A DNA stretch of 64,000 nucleotides from Orthonyx spaldingii (Eukaryota > Chordata > Aves > Passeriformes > Orthonychidae), in assembly GCA_013397795.1 (NCBI GenBank), contig VZTJ01000625.1, positions 471,827 through 535,826 on the forward strand. The letters are read 5' to 3'. Below are positions 26,301 through 34,130 of the stretch, piece by piece (within the stretch, counting starts at the first letter, position 1; every line of letters begins with the position of its first letter). The translations under genes and the position numbers were made by a program. Below the pieces are notes generated by a model. The model did no database searches. It was not told the origin of the DNA and saw nothing but the letters and a program-made list of their open reading frames with translations.

Positions 26301-29283
26301 TGTAAGACAATCCATCAAGAGGTTCAAACAGAAATGTTTTGAACCCGATAATCCAAGTCACCAAAAGCCAATTCAGTCTTTGCAGTAAATGTAACAGGAG
26401 ACAGCAGGGACATTGCACCATCAGGGTGAGCCCCACAGTAGGAGGGACTGAGCCCTGGGCCTCAGAGGGTTGGGTTTGAACCAGAATCCACCCAAGATGT
26501 TCCTTCTCCTCTTACAGGCTCCTTCACAAAAGATGGAGCAAAATCATCACAAAAACTAATGAAAATGACCAAGACCTCTGCACTAGAAAAAAAAAAAAAA
26601 AACAAATTCATAAAACCCTCAGGAGCTGCTACAAGGCAAATCCCAAGGCCACTTCAACTCCATGCCCTTAAGGGATGTTTTAACTTCCAAACAAAATCCC
26701 AAAAAGCAGCCCACACACAGGCAAGGTCACACAGGTCATGGCAAACTGCACAGCTGAACCTGCAGTTAACTGTAAGCACAGAAGGGTTATTTTAAAATAT
26801 CACAATTTATATAATTTATAGATAAAATATATATATATATGTGTTATTTTTTTATATATATATAATATATATCTATGTTATTTATCTCTCAGTAATTTCA
26901 TTTGTTTGTGAAAAAACACCACTGGTGTAGTGACAGCAGCTTCAGAGGCACCTTCATCAGCACTTTCAGTCACATCCTGGAAAAGTGAGCCACAAATGGA
27001 ATATCCTCGTGGGCAGGGTCACTCTCGCTTTTGCAGAGGAATCAGTGCAAAAAGAACCACTTTGGGCTTAGGACCAGCTTTTTAAAGTTGTGTTTCCACT
27101 GTGTTGGAGCTGCCACAGATTTACCAGGATGCTCTGACTCCACATGAAAATGAATGGAACCAAGAAAGCACAAAGGTGAAATATTAAATCTTGGAATTTC
27201 TCAAACCTATCTTTAACTGACCTGCTGGGATTAGATGTGAAAAGGAGCAATAGAGAGAGGGAACTTGGCTAAAGCTGAGTGTTAGCACTGGAAAGTCTCA
27301 GTGGCAGTAACATAAACTGCACCCAAACACAAGTGGTAGCAACGAGGAATAAAAATCATGGAATGGTTTGGTTGGAAGGGATTTTGAAGAGATCCCACTC
27401 CACCCCTGCCATGGCAGGGATACCTCCCACTGTCCCAGGGTGCTCCAAGCCCCAGGGTCCAGCCTGGCCTGGGACACTGCCAGGGGTGGAAGCTGCACTT
27501 CACGTTTATTCTCAATTCCACAGGAAAACAGGAAAGAATCTTCACCTGAGACAAAAGGAACCTGTTCACTGTTAGAAGATCCAGGGAAGGCACACAAACC
27601 CCTCAGCTCATCCTGAGGTGGGCTTTGACAACAAAATTACACCAAATACACTTTGCAAACCTCATTCCTCACTAAAGTCAAATCCAGGTTAGGGACTGAT
27701 TGAACAGCAAACATGTATTGTGTAGCAGCTGACACTTTGAACATACCCAGCAGTGAGGCAGGGGCTGGATCTCCAGGAGAAGCTCCTGCTGAAGGCAGCA
27801 GCCCTTCCTCCAGTGTGGGGAACTCCTCCAGGTCCCTCCTGGCCCAGCCCAGGCCCAGCTCTGTGTCCCAGGCAGCGCTGGCACCGCTGCTCTGCACCTC
27901 TGCAGGGAGCAGGAACCACGGCTCCAGGCCCTGGGGAGGGAAAAACTCCAGCATGATCCAAGTTTTATGCCACTGAAACAATGCAATAGTTGATTCTAAA
28001 TTGGATTTCCTACACAAATACTCAGCTTGGAATGTAAAAGAATTATGATACATTAATAAAAGCAGAGAAGTATCCCAGTGAACTGGTAAAAGTACAGCAC
28101 TATCCCTGATCTGGAAGCTCTTCTGCCTTTGGAGACATTACCAAGGTGTTAAAGCTCCTTTCCACAGCAGAATTTTGCTATGGGAGCCAGAAATTTTGCA
28201 AAACCATTTGAAAACCCAGTTTTTTTATTCAACTCAGACTGACCAACTCAGCCTTCTGCAAACACCCGTGAGCTGATGGAATTCTCAGAGCAATTCAGTA
28301 TCTGGCAGCACACCCAGCAGATCCCCTGTGACTGCATCACAGCGCAAGGTCTGGATTACACAGAGAAAACATCTCCTACTAATTGCAATCACGTAATTAA
28401 CCCTCACCCCAAGCCAGCCCAGCTCAGTACACACCCTGGCAGCAGCAGTTCCCAAGGACATCCCAGTGATGGCAGCTCCCAGGGACACCCCACTGCTCCC
28501 GGACTCCGGGCTCCCACTGCTGCTGTGGCTCAGGGACTCCTCCCTCCAGGCACGGCGGGGGGGAGTGCTGGCAATGGGCTGAAAGAGATCATTTGCTGGT
28601 TAAAAACACAGGTTATTGCTTTGTATTTCAGTGTGTGTTCATTTGCTTCATGGACAATGAAATACAGAAAATACTCAGGTCATCCCCCACAGGTAAGGTT
28701 GCGCCCTCATGTACTTGGGCAGTGACTTAAATTTCATTAAAACTTCCCAAACTTCACTGAAAGGGGCAGGTTCCTTTCCCACTTTGGCTCCCAAAAAACT
28801 GTGAGCATCATTTTGTGCACAGCAGCCAATCATTTCCGAGGGACAGAAATTTCCCATTCCCAAATCCATGTAAATCACAAAATAATAAACTCGAAATTCA
28901 GCACCTGGATCGTGGTCAGCTCCTAGCATTTGTCCTGTCTCAGTTATTATCAGTGGTTGCTGGGGTTTCTAACAGCATTTTTAAAATTTATTTTTAATAC
29001 TTATTATTTCATTAAAAACAGGATTTTACTCACATTAATGTTTTAAACTAAATCTTAAAAGGCATCTTATGTAAACATCTTCAAACAAGCCCAGGCTGAT
29101 TTCTATATTAAAATTTAGCCATATCTATCCAACTGAAGGGAAATCGGATTCCTGCCTGGAGGAGCAGCTGTAACACTTTCTCCCCACCAGGTACCAGAGG
29201 CAGCTGCTCCTGAACTCGGTGAAATTCCTCCTCTCTAACATCCCATGCCCGAGGACACAGCCTCTGGAACAGCTCCTCCCAGA
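1130..29283 (-). CDS. ALMS1: ALMS1 gene, multi-exon, partial at both ends (coding span)
   Basis: ALMS1 is a very large, mostly disordered protein of the centrosome and ciliary basal body; human loss causes Alström syndrome. The match rests on several landmarks I remember from mammalian ALMS1, all on the minus strand in the right order: FPTLEEG, IYLRNLGIEQSPGTIL, SIPLGSEA, LRELRELLAQAEDLA, RSEPEGCS, DSLAARVRSLL, SCVHITL, SDAATQITTESP, LLLPYKPWGS, SSHSGSEDA, SLDELW, LSLVERLDRLARVLQNPI and STIDTARLLWAFG. Intron phases are mutually compatible at every junction from 20336 to 1130. About 2,450 codons are visible, against roughly 4,170 in human. The missing parts are the first exon (probably in the 36945-37664 gap), one or more small exons between 27.5 and 20.3 kb, and the C-terminal exons beyond the left edge. 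The long array of roughly 47-residue repeats of human ALMS1 is not seen. The identification is firm; some 5' exon boundaries are tentative. Confidence 0.93.
2660..2840 (-). mobile_element. CR1 LINE 3' fragment (degraded)
   Basis: Reverse complement of the CR1 tail: gggaccttaaagacacccag...gggcagggacacc. It is diverged. Confidence 0.75.
4208..4392 (-). mobile_element. CR1 LINE 3' fragment
   Basis: Contains the reversed tail: ggaccttaaatcccatccag, catggcagggacacctccca and ggcttcaagcccc. Confidence 0.85.
4576..4746 (-). CDS. ALMS1: ALMS1 exon (GSEDAPAPGF)
   Basis: An exon of 171 nt, phase 1 in and phase 1 out. The acceptor is CTCTCTGTGCAG (AG at 4748-4747) and the donor is CAG/GTAATT at 4575. 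Joined to the preceding exon it gives SSHSG-SEDAPAPGFLARAL, the same junction as human ALMS1 (SSHSGSNDA...). The 3' end joins in phase to the acceptor at 2370. The rest of the exon is rich in Ala, Gly, Arg and Gln and poorly conserved, as expected for the disordered protein. Confidence 0.9.
4823..4955 (+). mobile_element. CR1 LINE 3' fragment
   Basis: Plus-oriented tail: gggatagtgggagatgtccc, then ccttccaaccaaaccattcc and gattccatgatcc. Confidence 0.85.
5681..5806 (-). CDS. ALMS1: ALMS1 exon (LLLPYKPWGS)
   Basis: An exon of 126 nt, phase 1 in and phase 1 out. The acceptor is CCTTCCCTCCCCCAG (AG at 5808-5807). The donor is TCAG/GTACTT at 5680, a weaker donor than its neighbours. It encodes AQPLLLPYKPWGSSGLYYVP and ends SSHSG, one of the best-conserved short blocks of ALMS1 (human PLLLPYKPSGS...YYVP). 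The codon split with the exon ending at 6711 (G + CC) reads Ala in frame. Confidence 0.93.
6711..8370 (-). CDS. ALMS1: ALMS1 large central exon (SCVHITL / SDAATQITTESP)
   Basis: An exon of 1,660 nt: 553 codons plus one base, phase 0 in and phase 1 out. The acceptor is TGTGCTGTGTTTTTCAG (AG at 8372-8371) and the donor is CCTG/GTGAGC at 6710. It begins DPWLCGLEAASEYL, matching a DPWLSEL stretch in human ALMS1. Further on it holds NPFTEPHSP, SCVHITLSSRVSNSEL (about 7150-7205) and SDAATQITTESPARTTLSAA (about 6840-6895), all recognisable human ALMS1 landmarks. Between them it is low-complexity, with three perfect 21-bp units (AEVPPGS, 7668-7733) and a repeated QLKPWxxAEL motif (about 8125-8190). 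Confidence 0.94.
7668..7733 (-). repeat. Three perfect 21-bp units in an ALMS1 exon
   Basis: Three copies of gagccaggagggacctcagca, encoding AEVPPGS on the minus strand. Confidence 0.9.
8935..9175 (+). mobile_element. CR1 LINE 3' fragment, different subfamily
   Basis: Contains gaggatgtttagatggatct, ggaagtggtggcgtcaccat, ggttgatggttggacttgat and ttttccaacctgaatgattc, the tail of an older CR1 type. Confidence 0.8.
10135..10490 (-). mobile_element. CR1 LINE 3' fragment, long
   Basis: A reversed tail extended into the ORF2 end. It contains cagctgctctgggaattcca, ctctccagctctcctggagc and ttctccaggggaacattccc. Confidence 0.85.
12680..12810 (-). CDS. ALMS1: ALMS1 exon (AWVKLKLASQSQ / IKAELL)
   Basis: An exon of 131 nt, phase 1 in and phase 0 out. 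The acceptor is CTGTGTTTTTGCAG (AG at 12812-12811) and the donor is AAG/GTACAA at 12679. It reads AWVKLKLASQSQ...DEETQQRIQGIKAELLPET, a charged, helix-prone segment. Human ALMS1 has a similar stretch directly after the EEEESRVRAHAW region (...RRKVEEIKAELFG). Its phases fit the exons at 13394 and 8370 exactly. Confidence 0.93.
13394..14914 (-). CDS. ALMS1: ALMS1 large exon with 7-residue tandem repeat and duplicated DSLxARVRxLL motif
   Basis: An exon of 1,521 nt, phase 1 in and phase 1 out. The acceptor is GTTCCTTTGCAG (AG at 14916-14915) and the donor is CGAG/GTGAGG at 13393. In order it encodes SVSIPLGSEAGWDVL (about 14820-14860); about nine copies of the unit EPQGRVS (14575-14760); ALRELRELLAQAEDLA (about 14200-14255); RSEPEGCSSVTTD (about 13860-13900); and two copies of SSSGDSLxARVRxLL (about 13613-13660 and 13469-13519). 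It ends LRSAEEQERKIR. Human ALMS1 has single-copy counterparts (SLAAHVKNLL, ILRNAEEEE, RSEPEGCS, TLKEIRTLLMEAENMA). The repeat array and the second DSL motif look like expansions in this lineage. Confidence 0.95.
14575..14760 (-). repeat. 21-bp minisatellite inside an ALMS1 coding exon
   Basis: About nine units of ggccctggggctctgacacac, differing by one or two bases. Read on the minus strand they encode EPQGRVS repeats. The length is a multiple of three, so the frame is kept whatever the copy number. Confidence 0.95.
15148..15352 (-). mobile_element. CR1 LINE 3' fragment
   Basis: Reversed tail: cacagaattacagaatatct, gatcatccagtccagtccct and gcaccctctgggggaagaac. Same subfamily as 50030-50290. 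Confidence 0.8.
15485..15660 (+). mobile_element. CR1 LINE 3' fragment
   Basis: Plus tail: gggatttcaaagccctgtgg, atgtggcacttgc and gatgggctcagagggatttt. Confidence 0.8.
16055..16086. repeat. (GAT)n microsatellite
   Basis: gatgatgaggataatgatga followed by more gat units. Confidence 0.9.
16493..16652 (-). CDS. ALMS1: ALMS1 exon (IYLRNLGIEQSPGTIL)
   Basis: An exon of 160 nt, phase 0 in and phase 1 out. The acceptor is CTTGTTTCCCCAG (AG at 16654-16653) and the donor is CAGG/GTATGG at 16492. It encodes IYLRNLGIEQSPGTILAPF followed by VPRGPLRELEFSPSEL. This is among the most conserved parts of ALMS1 (human LRNLGI.QSP.TI..PFVPRGPIREPEFSP). The join to the upstream exon reads EERIP-IYLRNLG in frame. 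Confidence 0.96.
16653..18250. other. ALMS1 intron, nothing recognised
   Basis: A 1.6-kb interval of moderate AT content. No repeats, exons or RNA genes were recognised. Confidence 0.65.
18251..20336 (-). CDS. ALMS1: ALMS1 giant exon (counterpart of human exon 8), without the ~47-residue repeats
   Basis: An exon of about 2,086 nt, roughly 695 codons. The donor is CCCA/GTAAGT at 18250 (phase 0). The acceptor is TTTCTCTTGCAG (AG at 20338-20337); a second AG two bases further in (20336-20335) would start the exon at 20334, so the 5' edge is uncertain by 2 nt. The frame is open across the whole span. It contains FSVHLAHPNFQSTPGVF (about 19300-19345), ETPKKGEFNIEERIP at the 3' end, and long Ser/Glu/Gly/Pro-rich disordered stretches. 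The position directly upstream of the IYLRNLG exon makes it the counterpart of the human giant exon, but no periodic array is visible and it is about a third of the human length. Confidence 0.88.
21497..21592. repeat. 23-bp minisatellite, about four units
   Basis: Units of the type ggcctcacgttcccaaagatccc; the third is altered by extra Cs. Intronic. Confidence 0.85.
22925..23020. repeat. G-rich short tandem repeat
   Basis: Variants of ggggcagggaggggatt / ggggcagggatgggatt, about five units. Confidence 0.85.
24100..24205 (+). mobile_element. CR1 LINE 3' fragment, short
   Basis: Plus tail: caaggccaggctggacagtg, gtcactggatgggctttgag and ccaacccaaaccattcc. Confidence 0.75.
24345..24490. repeat. 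39-bp minisatellite
   Basis: About 3.7 copies of a 39-bp unit starting ctgggatccttcccctgctc and ending ctgagatccttcac. Confidence 0.92.
24529..24715. repeat. ~47-bp minisatellite
   Basis: Four units of 45-47 bp starting aggaatctgcctggggctga and ending ccttccccagaggattcc. Confidence 0.92.
25070..25232. repeat. 33-bp minisatellite
   Basis: About five units starting gcacatttgggatgctcagg and ending aaggatcctgctg. All frames stay open (11-residue periods). Confidence 0.92.
26820..26882. repeat. (AT)n tract
   Basis: Alternating tatata runs interrupted by a gtgttattttttt segment. Confidence 0.9.
27350..27497 (-). mobile_element. CR1 LINE 3' fragment abutting a tentative ALMS1 exon
   Basis: Reversed tail: catggaatggtttggttgga, catggcagggatacctccca and ccagcctggcctgggacact. 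Confidence 0.85.
27504..27545 (-). CDS. ALMS1: Tentative ALMS1 small exon (GEDSFLFSCGIENK)
   Basis: A possible 42-nt exon. The acceptor is TTTTGTCTCAG (AG at 27547-27546) and the donor is AAAC/GTGAAG at 27503, phase 1 in and phase 1 out. Joined to the previous exon it gives ASLLG-EDSFLFS, which resembles human SPLLVIQDSFAS. The 3' limit is uncertain because a CR1 fragment begins within a few bases of the proposed donor. The call rests on phase fit and a weak similarity. Confidence 0.4.
27747..27930 (-). CDS. ALMS1: ALMS1 N-terminal exon (DLEEFPTLEEG)
   Basis: An exon of 184 nt, phase 0 in and phase 1 out. The acceptor is GTTTTTCCCTCCCCAG (AG at 27932-27931) and the donor is CTGG/GTATGT at 27746. 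It encodes GLEPWFLLPAEVQSSG and then DLEEFPTLEEGLLPS. This aligns with the human N-terminal segment (SWHCLPQEMDSSQ ... TDFPSLEEGIL). It joins in frame to the exon ending at 28435 (TAAAR-GLEPW; human TTAQR-GSGDD). Confidence 0.85.
28435..28578 (-). CDS. ALMS1: ALMS1 N-terminal exon (ITGMSLGTAAAR)
   Basis: An exon of 144 nt (48 codons), phase 0 at both ends. The acceptor is GATCTCTTTCAG (AG at 28580-28579) and the donor is CAGG/GTGTGT at 28434. The product starts PIASTPPRRAWREESLS, has a Ser/Gly-rich centre and ends ITGMSLGTAAAR. The end lines up with human ISDTNVVCLETTAQR. One alternative frame is open but breaks the phase with the next exon. Confidence 0.75.
29195..29283 (-). CDS. ALMS1: Probable ALMS1 exon near the N terminus (VREEEFHRVQEQLPL)
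   Basis: A proposed 89-nt exon. The acceptor is GGCTGACTCAG (AG at 29285-29284), with a weak pyrimidine tract. The donor is CTCTG/GTACCT at 29194, similar to the GTACTT donor at 5680. It is phase 1 in and phase 0 out, matching the phase-0 start at 28578. It encodes VWEELFQRLCPRAW and then VREEEFHRVQEQLPL, comparable to the human segment EGERTSLEKIVPL just upstream of the TTAQR block. The frame stays open past the proposed donor, so the end is uncertain. The coding-like composition stands out from the surrounding AT-rich intron. Confidence 0.5.
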
Positions 29284-30779
29284 CTGAGTCAGCCAGGTGC
29301 ACACACACGGATTATCTGTGTGGAAACAGCAGTTCTGGGACACAAAAATGTTACAGAAATGGAGCTGTCAGCCCAAAAAAACCTGGAGAGGAGCACTGGC
29401 GAATAATCAGGGAGGATGAAGTGAGAAGTGACGTGGGAACAGCAGAAGCAAAGGGTCACAGACAGAAAAGGATTTCCCAGAACGCTGGAGTTCTCAAACC
29501 AAGACACAGAATGAGTGGGAAAAGTCCAGAACACAGAGCTGTTCCAAAGGAAACAAAATTGAAAATTCAGCATTTCAAATTGTTCTCTTGCAATGTGAAT
29601 ATTTCCTCTCAGATTTGCTAAACTGACACCTGGATTCTGCTTCATCCTTGTGCACTACAAAGCTGGAGGGGTGTGAATAAAAGCTGAAGATGTTTTAAAT
29701 CCTGTTACAACTGCTCATCCATATTGGAGCTTCAGCAAGGTGAGTCCACTCTTGACCATTTATTAATGCAATTTGTTTTTACAATACATAACATCTAAAA
29801 AAATAAATTACAGCCATCACAAATGAACTTTACCCATCTTCCTTGTTCCTTTTTCTGTACATTTCAATGCATCTGAGTTTGAAAAATGTGATAAAAAACA
29901 TCATCTGAACAGGTTTCTTACACCCATAGCCTCATATTTTAATCTTTCACCAAAATATTTCATTATAGAATGAAAAATAACAGTCACCATTAACTATTAA
30001 CTGCAAGAATAACCCTGGGAGAGGGAATTGTTAATTTGAACAAGTCTTGGGCAAATGGGGATGAGCTTATAGAAGAATAAAGAAAACTGAGCTTCTACTT
30101 TGAGGAAATTTCTTTCCCAGAAACATTCCCTCCTCCCAAAGACTCCCTCTGCACTTCCAGTTTCCCAAACCCATTCAGTTTCCATCAGAATTGGGATAGG
30201 TTGGACCAATCTTATTCTGGGAAAGCAGAGCCAACCACGTGCAGATTTCTCAAGAAGGAACTGGTGAGGAAATGCTAATTAACGAGTTTTGATGCCACCA
30301 CTCCACACAGTGAGCTCCCAGCAGCTACAGAGCACAGCTCCACCCCAAAGAGCTCCCCAAGGCTCAAATATTCCACCAGCAGGAAGAGCAGGAGGGGATC
30401 CAGGCAGCATCAGCAGCACCACAGCTCGGAGTGCTCACACAGCCCCCTTCCACCAACACTGCTTCATGGCAATATTCACCAAACTCCACCCTCCTTTCCC
30501 CAGGCACAGAGAGCCTGGGGCACAACACAACGGGCAGAGCTGATCCCCTGAGCTGTCTGATCCCACCAGGATGCAGGTTTTTTGTGGAATGCTCCAAAAC
30601 CTCATTCGTCTTTGCCTACACATTGTGAGAGACAGGCACAGAGAACACCCACAAGCCAAGGGCACTGAAGCTTGAATGAGCAGGTGAAATCAGACCTGGA
30701 ATAAATGTTTGTATCACAATCAGATAATTATTGCCTGCTGTGATATCTGATCTAAGTGGGTGCTGTCGTTGTCACAGCC

Positions 30780-30930
30780 ATGCTAAAGCCCCGTGACACG
30801 AGGCTGGAACAGCCCTCCCAGCCCGTGGAGTCCCAGCTGTGCCCGATGTCCCCTTGTCCCCTGAGTGCCACCTCCAGGCCTTCCTGGGACACCCCCAGGG
30901 ATGGGGACTCCACCAGAACAGAACCTGAAT
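30780..30930 (-). mobile_element. CR1 LINE 3' fragment
   Basis: Reversed tail: gctggaacagccctcccagc, ggagtcccagctgtgcccga and gacacccccagggatgggga. Confidence 0.75.
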
Positions 30931-31734
30931 GAAAGCTGATCCCTTCCTGCAGTCCCACACGTCCCACCCAGGCAGGGTTCTCCTGCTGTTCCCGAGGCTG
31001 GGCTGTGCTTTCCCAAAAGCCCGGGCCCCACGGGGCAGGAAAAATCCCTCCTTTCCAGGGGGCCTGGCAGGGAGCAGCTGGAAGGAGGCGACCAGGCAGC
31101 AGCACATTCTGCTGCATTATTGCAGTTTCAATCCTCATTCCAGAGAGCACCAGTAAGGAATAACCCAGGGTAAGAACCTGCCCCATGTTAGCACTGGGTG
31201 TACCCAGGCACAGGGCAAGCAGAAGGAAGGGTTTAGTAAATGAGTGTAATCATCTCTGAGGGCTCCTATGTAATTTAAATCAAATGAAGAAAATTTAACA
31301 ACGTTTTTCTCCCTGAAACTCAATACATTGGTTTTGCTGCTAAACACATAAAGAAGGGTAAAGACAAAAATAAAGCTGAACAACTACAGCCACCCCCACA
31401 CCACACAGTGCCATGAATTAAAGAGCTGGAAAAGCAGCTCTGAACTCATGCTGCAGTTCATGGAAAGAAATATGAATGTTACTCAGTTCTGAACTACTTT
31501 CAATATCCAGGTTAGCTCTCCTTACGTTAGTCTGCCCCACAGACCTCTGAAAATATCCCACAATAGAACACAGGAGAACAAAGTAAAAATCCAGAGAGAC
31601 AAGGGAAAGAGAGTTCCCCAGATAACTAATCCTAACTACCTGACATTCCCAGGACATCAGAAATACACTCTGATTCCTCCCAAATGCAGAGCCCAACCAC
31701 AACCCAGCACTGCCAGACCCACCACTAAAGCACC

Positions 31735-31915
31735 TCCCTAAGGGCCACATCCACACGTGTTGTGAACACTTCCATGGATCCTGATTCCCCCAGACCCTGG
31801 GCAGCCTTTTCCAGTGCTTGACAACCCTTCCAGGGAAGAATTTTTCCCTAATATCCAATCTAAACCTCCCCTGGCACAGCCTGAGGCTGTCCCCTCTTGT
31901 CCTGCTGTTTGTTAG
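31735..31915 (-). mobile_element. CR1 LINE fragment with ORF2 3' end
   Basis: Reversed. The minus-strand reading includes RFRLDIREKFF and GRVVKHWKRLPR, matching the C terminus of CR1 ORF2, followed by tail sequence. It is a truncated remnant, not an active element. Confidence 0.75.
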
Positions 31916-34044
31916 CCGGCACACTCCAAAGGCTCTGGTTTCCCTCTGTGCATTGCTTCGTGTTCAAGCTGAACGCGGCAGTAATTTCAAACTGCACAGG
32001 CTGTCACAAGCACCAGCTCAATGCAGCTCTGCAGCCTGTGCTGCTCTCTGCCCGGGCCGGGAAGGCTCTGGGAGCAGGGCAGGGCAGAGCTCCTGCTCAG
32101 GGTCCCGCAGTGCAGTGAGAGCCCGGGGCCACTGGGAGTCAGCAGCCGCTGCTCAGGGACAGGGACAGGGACGGGGACAAACAGCAACGCTTGTAGTCCA
32201 CCTGCAAACACATGGGATCGGCTGCTCTGCCCCCGGGGACCGCAGGAGCCACTCTGGAATCACACGGGATGGAGGTGATGCTGGCTGACGCCGGCCTGGA
32301 ATGAACAGCCAGGGAAAGTAAAGCAACTCCGGTGCAGAAGCACCCCAGAGGCCACTCACAGACTGACAGTTCCCTTAATGCCACACAGATGTGACTGCAA
32401 TCCACAATAACCCAACGATTTCATTTATCCTGGCTTTACAGTCCATATCAACCCTGTTACGTGTGCAAAATAATGTTCATAAAAAACCAAAGCCTCATTT
32501 AACTGCAGAAAAAGGTTTTACAGCTTTTTTTCTTTGGCCAGAAGCCCAGTGGCACAAATTGGATAAAAACCATTAGCATTTAAGTCCAGCTATTGAAATG
32601 AATAAAAATTCCCACTGTCTGCAAACAGTTCAGCAGTAGTTCACCTGTGAACATGCCAATAAATAAAACTGATTTCAAAAAGAGTCAGAGAAATGTAGCA
32701 ATGATTTGGTGCAGTCAGGAATGAGAAACACAAATTATTGAAGCTGTACCTCGTTTGTCCAGTCAGGACTGGAGGGCCAGCAGTGCTTTCCAGCCCCAAA
32801 CCATCCCCTCCTGCCATGAAGGCACCACCAACAGCAGACCTGGGAAATCCTGAACTGGTTTATTTTGTGCAACCATCTTTGGGCTTTGCAAGGCCCACGA
32901 GAGATGAGACCCAGCACAGCAGATCTCAGTCATGATTCCTGACAGGACAAACTGCCAGGGACGTGCTGCCAGCATTCCAGAAAGGGGAACCTGGATGTTC
33001 ACACAACACCCGCTGTCCTTGCAGGGACTGCCACTGCATTGTCTGGAATCTCTTAAAAACAGAAGTTATCCCTGTCAGGCTCCTGACACCAACAGATTTA
33101 TGGAGCACGGCTGGTCTGTGACCAAGTCTCCTGTTTTGTCAGGAAAGCAAAGGTTCCAAGGAGAACAGCACTGCCTGCTCACAGCCACACCTGGGCTGGG
33201 CACTGTAGGGCAGGGTGGGCACTGCCACCCCCCTCAGTGCCTGAGGCACAGCTTTTATTCCGGTGATCACACGGTAACTGAGCTTTGCAGGGCCACCCTG
33301 TGACTATTTCCAAGGATTCAGGCTCTGCCCCGTGTGGGGTCCTGGCCCAGCACTTCACCACCCTCTTCGTCAAGGCTGATTTCCCTGGTTCCAGCTGGAA
33401 CTTCTCCTGCTGTAACACCTCACCCTGCAGCTTGTCCCATCACTGCACCTCCAGGAGCCTTCCTCTGCCTTCTCCACACCCCTGTTCTGGCAGGGAGCAC
33501 CACTGCCTCCTCCTCACCTTCCTCCCCTCCTCCCCAGCCCAGACTGCCCTCCTGCACTCTGTGCCCCAGCCCTGACTGCCTCGGGGACCTTTCCACCAGG
33601 CTCAGGCCACTTTGCTGCCCTGTCCCTTGTCCTGGCAGCCCCAGGAACAGGACCAGCTGGGCAGCTGGCCAGGCTGACTGGGCAGGCAGGGGCTCTCCAG
33701 GCCCCCATTCCTGCCCTTCCTGACAGAGATCCCAGCAGCAGCCTTTGTGCAGTTATCACAAACCCCTCCCACCCACCACCACCTTCCGGAGGGGATGAGG
33801 GGCCTTGTGTCACATCAGCCATCCCAGCACCCCAGACCTGCCCAGCTCTGAGGACTGCTGGGTGTCCAGTTTACCCCAGCAGCCCCTTTGCTGAGCCCCC
33901 ACGCCCCAGGCAGCAGCTCACCCCAAACTCTTCCCCCAGGCACACAGGGCAGGGAGAACATGCAAATGCACTGGGGGTTTATCCCATTGCTTTGCAACTG
34001 AAGCTGGAGTCCTCTTTCTGTTAATTCTGAACTAATTATTTTGT

Positions 34045-34130
34045 ATTTCATGAAGCAGCTCAGTCAGAAGGGACCTTGAAAGATCAGCTGGTCCAAGCTC
34101 ATGTGAGAATGGGAGCCTTGATGAAGCCTA
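34045..34130 (-). mobile_element. CR1 LINE 3' fragment, short
   Basis: Contains cagaagggaccttgaaagat and cagctggtccaagctcatgt in reversed CR1-tail order. Confidence 0.55.

Larger units (their letters stand above)
20337..27503. other. ALMS1 intron block, expected to hide one or two small exons
   Basis: A 7.2-kb interval between the giant exon and the N-terminal exons. It is AT-rich at 20400-21000 and 21900-22800. It holds minisatellites (about 21497-21592, 22925-23020, 24345-24490, 24529-24715, 25070-25232), one CR1 tail (about 24100-24205), an A17 run at about 26587 and an (AT)n tract at about 26820-26880. Human ALMS1 has further exons in this position; I could not place them. Confidence 0.65.

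Noticed and set aside
26890..26975. Possible minus-strand exon (DVTESADEGASEAAV) after a cttttccag acceptor
   Set aside because: No plausible donor before a stop, and no convincing match to ALMS1.
28276..28725. Plus-strand frame of 149 codons
   Set aside because: Antisense shadow of the ALMS1 exon 28435-28578.
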